Assembly (NCBI RefSeq): GCF_017874215.1
Contig: NZ_JAGGLB010000050.1
Span: 1-57,066, forward strand
DNA from: Paenibacillus eucommiae
GTDB lineage: Bacteria; Bacillota; Bacilli; Paenibacillales; NBRC-103111
DNA length: 57,066 bases
Direction: 5' to 3'
Part shown: piece after piece, positions 17,152 to 25,642 of the stretch
Numbering within the stretch: the stretch's first letter is position 1
Layout of the letters: each line of letters opens with the position of its first letter
Notes under the pieces: generated by a model
Databases searched by the model: none
Told to the model about the DNA's origin: nothing
What the model saw: the letters and a program-made list of their open reading frames with translations, nothing else
Translations under genes and position numbers: made by a program

Positions 17152-18324
17152 TCATCCCATGTAGTCAAGTGCCATGCCCATTAGAAGCTTGCCCGCTTGC
17201 AGCATCGAACGCTCATCAATGTCGAATTGAGGATGGTGATGAGGATGGTGGATACCCGCCTCTTCATTCCCCGCGCCGACGAACATAAAGCACCCCGGCA
17301 CATGATGCATATAATAGGCAAAATCCTCACCAGCCATAATAAGTGGCGAATGATGAACCTGTGCTTCCCCAAACTGCGAACGCGCTACCCGCTCAAACCG
17401 TGCTGCTTCTTCATCATGGTTAACTACCGGTGGATATCCGAGCTTATATTCCAGCTCCCAATCGGCGCCAAACATTTCGCAAGTGGAAGCAATAATCCGT
17501 TCCATCTTCTCTTTAATATCGAGCCTCAAGTCTGCATCAAATGAGCGCACAGTTCCTACTATAGTGCATGTTTCAGCAATTACATTGAAGCTGCTGCCTG
17601 CATGAAAAGACCCCACACTTACCACACTAGGCTCTGTAGGATCTACCATCCGACTGACAATTGTCTGCAAATTGACAACCAGATGAGCCCCCACCGAAAT
17701 ACTATCGATCGTTTGATGAGGCAGGCCTCCATGACCCCCTTTTCCAATGATCTTAATAATAAATTCATCAGGTGCTGCCATCATCGCTCCAGCCCTACAA
17801 TAGACATGGCCAACTGGGAAAGGCGTCCAAAGATGTACACCGTAAACTGCATCAGCCCCCGCCAAAGCGCCAGCTTCAATCATGGATTTAGCTCCGCCCG
17901 GGGTTATTTCTTCCGCATGCTGAAACAAGAAGATCAAATTGCCCTTGAGTGAGCCCTTCAGCCTGCTTGCAGCTTTTGCTATGCCGAGGAGGGTTGAGGT
18001 ATGTGCATCATGACCACAAGCATGCATCACCCCAGGTACCTTCGATGCATATTCGCACTGCTTTTCATCCTGAATCGGCAAGGCGTCCATATCGGCCCTT
18101 AGGGCTACAGTGGGTCCATCCTGCCCCCCTTTTAAGAAGCCAACAAGTCCATGTCCTCCTACGTTCGTCCGCACCTCTATACCCCAGCTCTGCAAATGCT
18201 CGGCTACGAATTGAGCCGTACGGACCTCCTTGTAGGATACTTCAGGATGCTGGTGCAAATGACGTCTCCAGCCGATCATCTCTTCATTAATTTCTTCCAA
18301 TGCTGCTTCAAAATTCTTTATCAT
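17152..18324 (-). CDS. M20-family amidohydrolase (M20D; N-acyl-amino-acid deacylase type)
   Basis: A 390-aa zinc/manganese hydrolase cleaving N-acyl or peptide bonds of small substrates (the family includes hippurate hydrolase, N-acetyl-diaminopimelate deacetylase and IAA-amino acid hydrolases). Signatures: LHQHPEVSYKE at the start, ALRADMDALPI, MHACGHDAHTS (metal Cys/His), FQHAEEITPGG (catalytic Glu pair), and GEDFAYY near the C-terminus. A dimerisation domain sits in the middle (GKGGHGGLPHQTIDSI). GGAGG seven nucleotides before the ATG fixes the start. The exact substrate is not readable; the gene is not in a dap operon here. Confidence 0.88.
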   Translation of the reverse strand: MIKNFEAALEEINEEMIGWRRHLHQHPEVSYKEVRTAQFVAEHLQSWGIEVRTNVGGHGLVGFLKGGQDGPTVALRADMDALPIQDEKQCEYASKVPGVMHACGHDAHTSTLLGIAKAASRLKGSLKGNLIFLFQHAEEITPGGAKSMIEAGALAGADAVYGVHLWTPFPVGHVYCRAGAMMAAPDEFIIKIIGKGGHGGLPHQTIDSISVGAHLVVNLQTIVSRMVDPTEPSVVSVGSFHAGSSFNVIAETCTIVGTVRSFDADLRLDIKEKMERIIASTCEMFGADWELEYKLGYPPVVNHDEEAARFERVARSQFGEAQVHHSPLIMAGEDFAYYMHHVPGCFMFVGAGNEEAGIHHPHHHPQFDIDERSMLQAGKLLMGMALDYMG

Positions 18325-18499
18325 ATGGAAACCTCCACTATGTCTAAGGCTTGGCGAATTGTATACTCTCTAATATTTTAACAAAACCAGTGACGTATTT
18401 CACCTGTTAATTGCCATAAAATGAGAAGCCAAACTTGCCAAGAGGCTATTTGTTATGCAAAAATTCCAATAACGTTCTAATTTAAGGCATGCATTCGAC

Positions 18500-18528
18500 T
18501 TGCAGAACCTGTTGAAACATAATATCAT
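18500..18528 (+). promoter_or_regulatory. Candidate sigma-A promoter of yugN-ftsW
   Basis: TTGCAG (18500-18505), 17-bp spacer, TATCAT (18523-18528), about 40 bp before the GTG of yugN. Confidence 0.5.
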
Positions 18529-18569
18529 TAAATGATGAATGCACACGTATACTATGGAGGCGTTTACCA

Positions 18570-18917
18570 GTGATTATTGAAACTGCTAACTTAAAAGGTT
18601 TGAAAAGCGATTTGGCTCACCTGGATGAAGTAACTTCAAAGCTCGGCTTTGTTCGTTGGCAATGGGAGTATTATCGCGCGACTTATGACTTGAAAATTGA
18701 AGATAGAACGCAAAAGGATGAATATTTTCTCCGCATCAATGCCAGAGTTGAATCGGGCAAGCTGGAATCTCCTTATGCCATTCTCTATCTGGAAGAAGCG
18801 TACATTGGCAAAACAACCTTTCCACACGGTTTGGCTTATGATGTACCGATTCCTGTTTCCGTCACTAAAATAGCTGAGCAAAAAATAGGACAGCTGCAGC
18901 AGTTACTATCGGAATAA
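18570..18917 (+). CDS. yugN: YugN-like family protein
   Basis: A 115-aa cytoplasmic protein of the YugN-like family (PF08868), function unknown. The family look is visible in LGFVRWQWEYYRATYDLKIED, YFLRINARVESG and YIGKTTFPHGLAYD. It begins with GTG, with GGAGG nine nucleotides upstream. It ends 10 bp before ftsW, so the two genes share a transcript; a candidate promoter lies just upstream. Confidence 0.85.
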   Translation: MIIETANLKGLKSDLAHLDEVTSKLGFVRWQWEYYRATYDLKIEDRTQKDEYFLRINARVESGKLESPYAILYLEEAYIGKTTFPHGLAYDVPIPVSVTKIAEQKIGQLQQLLSE

Positions 18918-18927
18918 TGGGGCTGAT

Positions 18928-20085
18928 ATGAATGTCCCCCGCAGAGGAACGCCTGATTTTTTGCTACTCTTCCTGACATTTTCACTTGTTTGCTTCGGTT
19001 TAGCCATGGTTTTCAGCGCAAGCTCCATGACAAGTGCTACCAGTCCTATCACCAAGGGAGATCCTTGGTTTTTCACGAAGAAGCAAGCCATTGCTGTTGT
19101 GATCGGCACGATCGGTATGTTATTCTGCATGAACATCCATTATTCAAAGCTGAAAAAGCTGGTCCTTCCCGCTTTTTTGGTCATCCTTATTATGCTAACT
19201 ATGGTTCCCTTCGGTATTTCCACCAAAGGAGCCAATAGCTGGTTTTACATCGGCTCCTTTGGTCTTCAACCCTCTGAGTTTGCCAAGCTGGGTATCATTC
19301 TCTATTTGGCAGCTCTAATTAGCAATAAGGGCGATAAATTCCGCCAATTCAAAAAAGGGCTGCTTCCAGCGCTCTGCATCGTTGGGCTGGTTTGTTTTTT
19401 GATCATGCTCCAGCCTGATCTTGGTTCTTGTATGATCGTATTGTTTTGCGCAGTCATTGTTATCGCCGTTGGCGGATCCAATTTAAAGCATGTATTTCTG
19501 CTTGGGGTAAGTGGAGCCGCAATTGCTGCTATTGGAGTCAGTTTATTTTTACTTAACAGTGATCCGCTTGAGTATGACTATCGGATTCACCGCTTAACGG
19601 GGTTTTTGAATCCTTGGGATGATCCCCTCGGCGGAGGCTATCAAATTATCCAGTCCCTTTATGCTTTTGGACATGGTGGTCTTGTCGGAGCGGGCTTCGG
19701 ACAAGGCATTCAGAAGCTTCATTACTTACCGGAAGCTCACAATGACTTTATTTTTGCTATTATTGGAGAAGAGCTCGGTTTTATTGGTATTGCTATATTT
19801 CTGTTAATCTACCTGCTCTTTATATGGAGGGGTATCCTTATATCTGTGCGGTGTACGGAAACCTTCGGTATGCTTTCAGGTATAGGTATCATGGGAATGA
19901 TAGCGTTCCAGGCTGTCATTAATATCGGTGGCGTTACGGGTACCATACCGCTGACAGGTGTTACACTGCCTTTTATCAGCTACGGAGGTACCTCGATGAT
20001 GATCACATTGATTAGTATGGGAGTTTTACTGGGCATATCGAGAGAGCAAAGCAGCACCGCTGACAAATCAGCGAAAAAAACCTAA
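18928..20085 (+). CDS. ftsW: FtsW/RodA/SpoVE family peptidoglycan polymerase
   Basis: A SEDS-family membrane glycosyltransferase that polymerises lipid II together with a cognate class B PBP. The 385-aa product has about ten membrane segments; conserved positions include GANSWFYIGSFGLQPSEFAKLG, LQPDLGS, NDFIFAIIGEELGFIG and PFISYGGTS near the C-terminus. These favour FtsW/SpoVE over RodA. No PBP2-type partner is encoded beside it, so whether it serves division or the spore cortex is open. It overlaps a yugN-headed unit and ends at a strong bidirectional terminator. Confidence 0.85.
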   Translation: MNVPRRGTPDFLLLFLTFSLVCFGLAMVFSASSMTSATSPITKGDPWFFTKKQAIAVVIGTIGMLFCMNIHYSKLKKLVLPAFLVILIMLTMVPFGISTKGANSWFYIGSFGLQPSEFAKLGIILYLAALISNKGDKFRQFKKGLLPALCIVGLVCFLIMLQPDLGSCMIVLFCAVIVIAVGGSNLKHVFLLGVSGAAIAAIGVSLFLLNSDPLEYDYRIHRLTGFLNPWDDPLGGGYQIIQSLYAFGHGGLVGAGFGQGIQKLHYLPEAHNDFIFAIIGEELGFIGIAIFLLIYLLFIWRGILISVRCTETFGMLSGIGIMGMIAFQAVINIGGVTGTIPLTGVTLPFISYGGTSMMITLISMGVLLGISREQSSTADKSAKKT

Positions 20086-20106
20086 TCGTATCGATTAGGT
20101 TTTTTC
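20074..20106. terminator. Bidirectional terminator between ftsW and the Asp23 gene
   Basis: Stem AACCTAATCG / CGATTAGGTT with a 3-nt loop, flanked by A7 and T7, serving both convergent genes. Confidence 0.9.
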
Positions 20107-20120
20107 TTTGTGCTGCACGA

Positions 20121-20498
20121 TTATTTGACCCGATGGGGGTCCTCTATTTCATCTTCTCTGAATGCTACACCTTCGACCTTTACGTTAACCTCTATGACCG
20201 ATAAACCAGTCATATTCTCTACTGCCTCTCTCACATTTTCCTGGAGGTCCCTACACACATCTTGAATTCGTGATCCATAGTTCACAATAACTCTGAGATC
20301 GATCGCCGCTTCTACGTGTCCGACTTCTACAGAAACTCCTTTTTGTACATTTTTTCCGCTTAACCTTTTGGCTAAACCTTCAGAAATGCCACCTGACATA
20401 GCAGCTATGCCCGGAGTTTCAAGTGCTGCGAGACCTGCAATTGTCGATACTACATCGTCGGAAATTCGGATAAGTCCGGTTTGCTGGACTTCGGACAT
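20121..20498 (-). CDS. Asp23/Gls24 family envelope stress protein
   Basis: A 125-aa Asp23/Gls24 protein (family domain from about residue 6: LIRISDDVVSTIAGLAALETPGIAAM...VEAAIDLRVIVNYGSRI). Relatives gather at the membrane or take part in envelope stress responses; some B. subtilis members (YloU, YqhY) affect fatty-acid metabolism. There is no anchor protein (AmaP) beside it. The ATG at 20498 has GGAG eight nucleotides upstream; the in-frame GTG at 20507 overlaps that site. Confidence 0.9.
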   Translation of the reverse strand: MSEVQQTGLIRISDDVVSTIAGLAALETPGIAAMSGGISEGLAKRLSGKNVQKGVSVEVGHVEAAIDLRVIVNYGSRIQDVCRDLQENVREAVENMTGLSVIEVNVKVEGVAFREDEIEDPHRVK

Positions 20499-20662
20499 AA
20501 CGATCACTCCTATAACTGAATATAGCTATATTGTAATAAGTTCTTCTTGTGAAAGCAAGAAACAAGCCTTCTGGTTTATCCAATTTACTTTATGGTAAAA
20601 ATTAGTTATATTGAAATCATGCATTTATGAAGTAGACGAATATGACCATCGGAGGGTTCAAA

Positions 20663-21706
20663 TTGAAAGCAAAGTTTTTACACGGCGGGTTAGCAATTAG
20701 TTTTGTGCTTAGTGGTATCGCTCATTACACACATATGAACACCATCGTTCAGTTTGTTCTTTCAGCGATCACGATTTTATTTGCAGCCGGCTTTCTCGGG
20801 AAAGCTACCGAGAGCGTAGCTCACTATGCCGGAGATCGTCTAGGCGGCTTCCTGAACGCTACGTTTGGTAATGCGGCAGAGCTGATCATCGCCATCTTTC
20901 TAATTAAGGATGGGCTCTTTGATATTCTCAAAGCAAGCTTAACAGGCGCGATTATCGGTAATCTGCTCTTAGTTCTCGGTCTGAGCATCCTCTTAGGTGG
21001 ACTGAAATTTAAGGAACAGAAATTTAACAAAACGCTGGCATCGCATAATGCCTCGCTCATGGTTCTGGCTATTGTGGCGCTCTTCATTCCCGCTGTTTTC
21101 GTTAAAGACCTCACTCCTAAAGAAACCTCCTCCATGAGCATGATTGTCGCTGGCATCCTGATTGTCGCCTATCTGCTTTGGCTCCTGTTCTCTATGGTTA
21201 CTCATAAAAATGAACTGGCAGATGAGGTCGTGCAGCACGGGGAGCCTGCTTGGTCCAAACGAACGTCCATTATATTCCTCGTCTTAGCTACAGCTATGGT
21301 CGGCTTCACCAGTGAATGGCTCGTAGGTACCCTGGAGGAGATCACTCATAGATTCGGATTGTCAGAGCTCTTCGTAGGTGCCTTCCTGATCGCGATCATA
21401 GGCAATGCTGCCGAGCATAGCGCCGCTGTGATGATGGCAATGAAGAACAAGATGGGGGCAGCAGTGGAGATCGCTGTTGGTAGCTCCTTACAGATTGCTT
21501 TGTTCGTAGCACCTGTGCTTATCATTATCAGCTTCTTCTTCGGAAACACCATGGACATCGTATTTACCACTTATGAGCTGGCTGCCATCGCAGTTGCCGT
21601 TCTTATTACCAAATCGATTTCACAGGACGGTTCCACCAGCTGGTACGAAGGTGTTCTTCTCCTGGTTGTCTATGTCATACTGGGAATCGTCTTCTATCTC
21701 GTATAG
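20663..21706 (+). CDS. cax: Calcium/proton exchanger (CAX; YfkE/ChaA-like)
   Basis: A Ca2+/H+ antiporter of the CaCA superfamily with about eleven membrane segments in two inverted halves. The alpha repeats are GNAAELIIAIF (first half) and GNAAEHSAAVMMAMKNKMG (second half), containing the ion-binding Glu pair. The 347-aa length matches B. subtilis YfkE. A TTG start at 20663 is preferred because GGAGGG lies six nucleotides upstream; the ATG at 20642 has no site. It acts with the P-type ATPase at the start of the window in lowering cytosolic Ca2+. Confidence 0.9.
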   Translation: MKAKFLHGGLAISFVLSGIAHYTHMNTIVQFVLSAITILFAAGFLGKATESVAHYAGDRLGGFLNATFGNAAELIIAIFLIKDGLFDILKASLTGAIIGNLLLVLGLSILLGGLKFKEQKFNKTLASHNASLMVLAIVALFIPAVFVKDLTPKETSSMSMIVAGILIVAYLLWLLFSMVTHKNELADEVVQHGEPAWSKRTSIIFLVLATAMVGFTSEWLVGTLEEITHRFGLSELFVGAFLIAIIGNAAEHSAAVMMAMKNKMGAAVEIAVGSSLQIALFVAPVLIIISFFFGNTMDIVFTTYELAAIAVAVLITKSISQDGSTSWYEGVLLLVVYVILGIVFYLV

Positions 21707-21726
21707 GTGACGCAGATTTATGTCAC

Positions 21727-21759
21727 AAAAAAAAGTAACCCATCTGGGTTACTTTTTTT
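21727..21759. terminator. Bidirectional terminator between cax and ylaN
   Basis: Stem AAGTAACCCA / TGGGTTACTT with flanking A and T runs between convergent genes. Confidence 0.9.
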
Positions 21760-22036
21760 GATTCAGAGCTTCATATAGCTCTGCAAGATTACGTTCCAGC
21801 TTGCTAATAATTTGTTTCCCGGCCAAATCTGTTATAAGTCCCGCCCGTTTAGCAAAGTCAACTTCTCTCGATAAACCGTACATCTGCGTATCCAGCACTT
21901 CCTCGTACAGCGGGCATTGACGAGTCGTCAAGTTTTCCATCTGGACTTCGATCAGCTTTTCGATTTTATCTGCATCTTCTTGAAGAAGATTAAGTGCTTT
22001 GTTATTAAGAGTAAGCAATAGCTCAGATGAAGACAT
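21749..22036 (-). CDS. ylaN: YlaN family protein (DUF1507), Fur-interacting
   Basis: A 95-aa all-helical protein with the very conserved YlaN core IEVQMENLTTRQCPLYEEVLDTQMYGLSREVDFA (residues about 29-62). In B. subtilis and Staphylococcus it binds Fe2+ and relieves repression by Fur, and it is important for growth under low iron. GGGGGG eight nucleotides upstream supports the ATG. It is monocistronic, its end lying inside the shared terminator. Confidence 0.92.
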   Translation of the reverse strand: MSSSELLLTLNNKALNLLQEDADKIEKLIEVQMENLTTRQCPLYEEVLDTQMYGLSREVDFAKRAGLITDLAGKQIISKLERNLAELYEALNQKK

Positions 22037-22114
22037 TCAAACTTCCCCCCAATATACTAAGTCATCTGTCCTTATATGATCTATATTAAGCGAAATCGAA
22101 TGAATATACAAGAG

Positions 22115-22154
22115 AAGAAGGTATCCCGGAAAGCAGATCCGGAAATACCTTCTT
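22115..22154 (-). terminator. Terminator-like hairpin after the HPr-like gene
   Basis: Arms AAGAAGGTAT-TTCCGG and CCGG-GATACCTTCTT with a 9-nt loop. The following tract is only moderately T-rich on the minus strand (CTCTTGT). Confidence 0.6.
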
Positions 22155-22161
22155 GGGTTGA

Positions 22162-22410
22162 TTACTCCGCAACCACGTTAATGGCAAGATTATGCTTGGC
22201 GAATGCTTCTGCCATAGCTACCTTCGCTTCATCCGCGTCCGGTCCATGAACATGAAGATCATACTTGCTTGAGCTTAGCAGTGTCGTGAACAGACCAAGA
22301 ATGCTCTTCACGTCGATATACTTATTATCATACTGCAGCACGATAGAAGATCTGAATTTGTTAGCGGTTTGTGAAATTTCTACAATTGCGGCATTATTGG
22401 CACTTGGCAT
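22162..22410 (-). CDS. HPr-like protein lacking the active-site histidine
   Basis: An 82-aa protein that aligns with HPr from about HPr residue 11 onward: SQTANKF matches VQTASKY, and DVKSILGL matches the regulatory-serine region LKSIMGV (Ser36 here, Ser46 in HPr). The first beta strand is missing and Asn5 stands where HPr has His15, so it cannot be a PTS phosphocarrier. In-frame stops 24 nt upstream and GGAGG seven nucleotides before the ATG show that the short N-terminus is real. Crh of B. subtilis also lacks the histidine but keeps the full fold. A regulatory role, perhaps with CcpA, is only a guess. Confidence 0.75.
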   Translation of the reverse strand: MPSANNAAIVEISQTANKFRSSIVLQYDNKYIDVKSILGLFTTLLSSSKYDLHVHGPDADEAKVAMAEAFAKHNLAINVVAE

Positions 22411-22537
22411 GGGGATTCCTCCATTTTCGCTTTAAAATCGCTCTTCAATACTCCCTCTATGATAACTTGGAAGCTCGCCGAGTGCAACACAATTTTACCA
22501 CATTGAACCAGGCAAAAGACTCTTTTGCGGGAAGCCC

Positions 22538-23233
22538 CTATCGCTCTTCATCTTGTGCCTTGGAAGCAAGCCTTTTCTTAAACCAATTCCCGATCAACAA
22601 CAGTATGACTAAAATCAAGAGCAGCAGCAGCAAGCGGTCTTTATATTTGCGGAAATGAAACAAATCATGGGCAATCATCGATTCAAGAAAAACAATTGGA
22701 ATTTTACCAATTATAGTGCCCCATAGAAATTGACTGACTTTAATCCGGGTCAATCCCGCTGCCAAATTAATGGCCGATGAGGGGATGACTGGAATCAAAC
22801 GACCCAGGAGTACATAGAAGAAACCTTGAGACTCCATTCGCTTGCTAAACTGAGTAATTACCGGAAAGCGCTGCAGCCTCCTCTCTACCCAACCATGACC
22901 ATAATACCTGGCAAATAAAAAGCAGCAGACAGCCCCTAAAACCGACATGCTGTAGTTTACGATAAAACCCAATTTGAAGCCAAAAATAGCTACATTAGTG
23001 CCAGCTACCAGGACAAAAGGAATAAAAGGAAAAAAGGTTTGCAAAAACACAGCAACCATGCCAATGATTTTGCCATACCAGCCTAATGACTCTATATAAG
23101 CAGTTAATTGATGCATATTACTGTGGGTCAGCCTGACTCCGTTTCTCGTAAAAAATAAAAAATGGATAAGGACCACCAGAAGGACCAGCACGACCAAAAT
23201 TATCAACAGCCGCCTTTTTTTAAGAAAAGCCAA
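22538..23233 (-). CDS. TVP38/TMEM64 (DedA-like, VTT domain) membrane protein
   Basis: An integral membrane protein with a basic N-terminus, one membrane anchor (residues about 10-28) and a VTT domain: FFPFIPFVLVAGTNVAIFGF, then GRLIPVIPSSAINLAAGLTRI. The family is linked to lipid scrambling or transport, without an assigned substrate here. A TTG start at 23233 with AAAGGTAGG nine nucleotides upstream is chosen; the frame stays open into the 3' end of dgcP, so the exact start is uncertain. It follows dgcP by 46 bp in the same direction and is probably co-transcribed. Confidence 0.78.
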   Translation of the reverse strand: MAFLKKRRLLIILVVLVLLVVLIHFLFFTRNGVRLTHSNMHQLTAYIESLGWYGKIIGMVAVFLQTFFPFIPFVLVAGTNVAIFGFKLGFIVNYSMSVLGAVCCFLFARYYGHGWVERRLQRFPVITQFSKRMESQGFFYVLLGRLIPVIPSSAINLAAGLTRIKVSQFLWGTIIGKIPIVFLESMIAHDLFHFRKYKDRLLLLLLILVILLLIGNWFKKRLASKAQDEER

Positions 23234-23279
23234 AAAAAACAACCTACCTTTCCTTGCTCCGTCAGCTGCAAAGTCAGCG

Positions 23280-25286
23280 CTAGCCCATTTTGATCTGATT
23301 GCGCCCGCCATGCTTAGCTTGATAAAGTGCCATGTCAGCTCTATAGAATAAGGCTTCCACACTTATTTTTTTCTCTTCACAGCTCCAGTCAGATATCCCG
23401 CAGGATACAGTCACCGAGGGGTTCGTCTCCTTCATCACACGGGCCCGAATTTTTTCTGCAATCTCCTGTGTGTACTTATTGCTTGCCTGTGGCAAGTAAA
23501 TAGCTAACTCCTCGCCGCCCCATCTTGCTGCAATATCGGATTTCCCGATTATCGTCTGGATAATGCAGCTTACTTGAATCAGAACTTTATCGCCAACCTG
23601 ATGTCCATGCGTATCATTTACCTGCTTGAAATCATCAATATCCACAACGATTAGTGAGCCGCAATAGTCTGTCTTTTGCCTTATATTCGCCTGCTCGTCC
23701 AGATAATGCCGTGCATAAAGTCCGGTTAAATGATCTGTGATCACCATTCGATTGACTTCTGCATGAAGGGAAGCGTTCTTTATGGCCAATCCGATATGGC
23801 CTGACAAGACTTGAAGAAGCTTGTAGTTGTCGTAAGTAAAATAATTAGGTTCTCTATGCATAACCAGTATCATGCCCCCTACGTGCCCATTTACCTTTAT
23901 TGGGGTGGCAATTAGGGAGCGTGCTCTAGTTAGCGCCTTCAGCTTCATATCGCCTCTAGCATGAACTCCGTAATCAGAGACGATAATTGGCTCCCTGGTT
24001 GCAAATAGAAAGTCTGAAAACTCCTGGTCCAAAATAAGCTTCTCGTCCGAGAAGGCTGCTGCATTGCTTGCTTGCAACAGCAGTTTCTCCTCGTCTTCAT
24101 CCACTTGAAGAATACAGCAATAATCCGCACCGAAAATATGCGGCAGCTCCGAGCAGGCAAAATCAAAAATTTCGTCCAGTTTAAGACTTTCATTCAGCCT
24201 TTTTGTGATTTCATTAATCAGCCTGAGCTCATCAATCAAAAAATTCGATTGTTCATACAGCTTGGCATTTTCAAAAGCAGAACCTGCAGTATCAGCAAGC
24301 ATAGAAATAAATTGGATGTCGGCAGCATCAATCTGCTGTTCTATTTGCAAATACAATATACCGTACACACCTTGCTTTCCAGAAAGAGGGGCAGCTATTT
24401 TACCGCCAGCACCAGATTGGCCGGCAGGCATCGCTGGTTCAAAGATTAAAAAACCATTTATAAAAGCTTTTGTACAAATATCGCCTTCAAACGTTTGGAA
24501 ATTCAGCGGCTTAACTTGCAAGCTTGTGCTTTCGCTGTCTTGAGTAAGAAAGAGGTCGATCTGAATATTTGGATAAGCGCTGTGCATACTCTCAATAACT
24601 TCCGTTAAAACGGAATCGACGTCGATTTTGGCGTGCAGCTTCTTAGCCGCCTGAAAGAGAATGTCTCTTTTCCTGACTTCCAGCTCTCTTTTTTGCTGCT
24701 CACGCTTCAGTACAAGATTTTCTTGCTTTTCAACGAAAAGTAACGTGCTGTTTCTGAACGAATTCATCCATGTCATGCAGAAATTTATTAGCTTGTCAGG
24801 ATTCCACTTTTCATAGGTAATAATACCTATGTGCCCAATACATTCACCTGTTTCTGTATATACGGACGCCGCATAGCTGGCACTTCCCAGCAGCAATCCC
24901 TGTTGTTCATGTTCTTCAAATTGTACAAAGCCGTAAGTCTTAGAAGCCATGCATTCTATAAATGCATGATTCCCCAGAGCGGGATCTTTCCAAGAATAAC
25001 CCTTTGTTAAGGGAATCAGCTTGCCTATTTCTTCATTTGCGGCTGCATCAATAACCTCTAAATTCATATTAGTAAGAAGAAAAGCCGCTCCGGAGAATAT
25101 CCTTTGGGGCTGGGAGTGTTGCAGCCAAAAACTAAATGCCTCTTGAAGAGAAGGTTGAACCGAGTCTGAGTCTCCACTATGCAATGACTTTACAGGTAAC
25201 ACCAGCCCATGCTGCAAAAAGTCTTCGCCATGCCGCTCATGTTCCATATGTTCTGGTTGTTTGGACTCATGAAGATGGTCGCTCAT
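23280..25286 (-). CDS. dgcP: GAF-GAF-GGDEF diguanylate cyclase (DgcP/YtrP type)
   Basis: Makes the second messenger c-di-GMP from two GTP. The 668-aa product has a sensor region (1-170), GAF-like domains (about 205-340 and 345-500), and a GGDEF domain (about 510-668) with DHLTGLYARHYLDE, VDIDDFKQVNDTHGHQVGD and the active-site loop ARWGGEELAIYLP. The loop is GGEEL, a common variant of GGEEF. The neighbourhood next to rpsD matches B. subtilis ytrP (dgcP). No membrane segment is seen, so it is cytosolic. The ATG at 25286 has AGGAG six nucleotides upstream. Confidence 0.88.
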   Translation of the reverse strand: MSDHLHESKQPEHMEHERHGEDFLQHGLVLPVKSLHSGDSDSVQPSLQEAFSFWLQHSQPQRIFSGAAFLLTNMNLEVIDAAANEEIGKLIPLTKGYSWKDPALGNHAFIECMASKTYGFVQFEEHEQQGLLLGSASYAASVYTETGECIGHIGIITYEKWNPDKLINFCMTWMNSFRNSTLLFVEKQENLVLKREQQKRELEVRKRDILFQAAKKLHAKIDVDSVLTEVIESMHSAYPNIQIDLFLTQDSESTSLQVKPLNFQTFEGDICTKAFINGFLIFEPAMPAGQSGAGGKIAAPLSGKQGVYGILYLQIEQQIDAADIQFISMLADTAGSAFENAKLYEQSNFLIDELRLINEITKRLNESLKLDEIFDFACSELPHIFGADYCCILQVDEDEEKLLLQASNAAAFSDEKLILDQEFSDFLFATREPIIVSDYGVHARGDMKLKALTRARSLIATPIKVNGHVGGMILVMHREPNYFTYDNYKLLQVLSGHIGLAIKNASLHAEVNRMVITDHLTGLYARHYLDEQANIRQKTDYCGSLIVVDIDDFKQVNDTHGHQVGDKVLIQVSCIIQTIIGKSDIAARWGGEELAIYLPQASNKYTQEIAEKIRARVMKETNPSVTVSCGISDWSCEEKKISVEALFYRADMALYQAKHGGRNQIKMG

Positions 25287-25417
25287 AAGCTTCTCCTTAA
25301 TCAATAAAAGTTGAAGTGGCGTGCTTAGGTAGATTTACACCCCTATATCATACTATTTTTCTAAGCTCATTGCACTATTTATTCATTTATGGAAATGGAT
25401 AGACATGGGTTAGGCAC

Positions 25418-25446
25418 TTGACATCTTAAGATGTTTTTAATAGAAT
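25418..25446 (+). promoter_or_regulatory. Sigma-A promoter of rpsD
   Basis: TTGACA (25418-25423), 17-bp spacer, TAGAAT (25441-25446). It leaves a leader of about 190 nt before rpsD. Confidence 0.75.
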
Positions 25447-25452
25447 TAGAAG

Positions 25453-25630
25453 TCGAGTACCAACATGATTCCGGTGAACGTTTCTTGTGATCACCCTCAC
25501 TGATTTTGCTCCTGCCAAGACAGCGGCTGAACTACTCTTGCCAGGGAGTCCAGAGGATTCTTTAGCAAAATTGGGCACATGAATTCACCAACACATCCTT
25601 GAACATCCAACCTATATATGAAAAAGAAGG
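25453..25630 (+). promoter_or_regulatory. rpsD leader, candidate S4 autoregulatory RNA
   Basis: The long untranslated leader contains short complementary segments (for example GGTGA / TCACC around 25472-25494) and the GCTCCTGCCAAGAC...CTTGCCAGGGAG region at about 25507-25549. Bacillus rpsD is known to be repressed by S4 binding to its leader. I could not establish the pseudoknot by eye, so this rests mainly on position and length. Confidence 0.4.
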
Positions 25631-25642
25631 AGTTTTTCCTAC

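Noticed and set aside
23280..25286. Inactive diguanylate cyclase because of GGEEL instead of GGEEF
   Set aside because: The last position of the motif tolerates Leu in many active enzymes and all other GGDEF residues are present.
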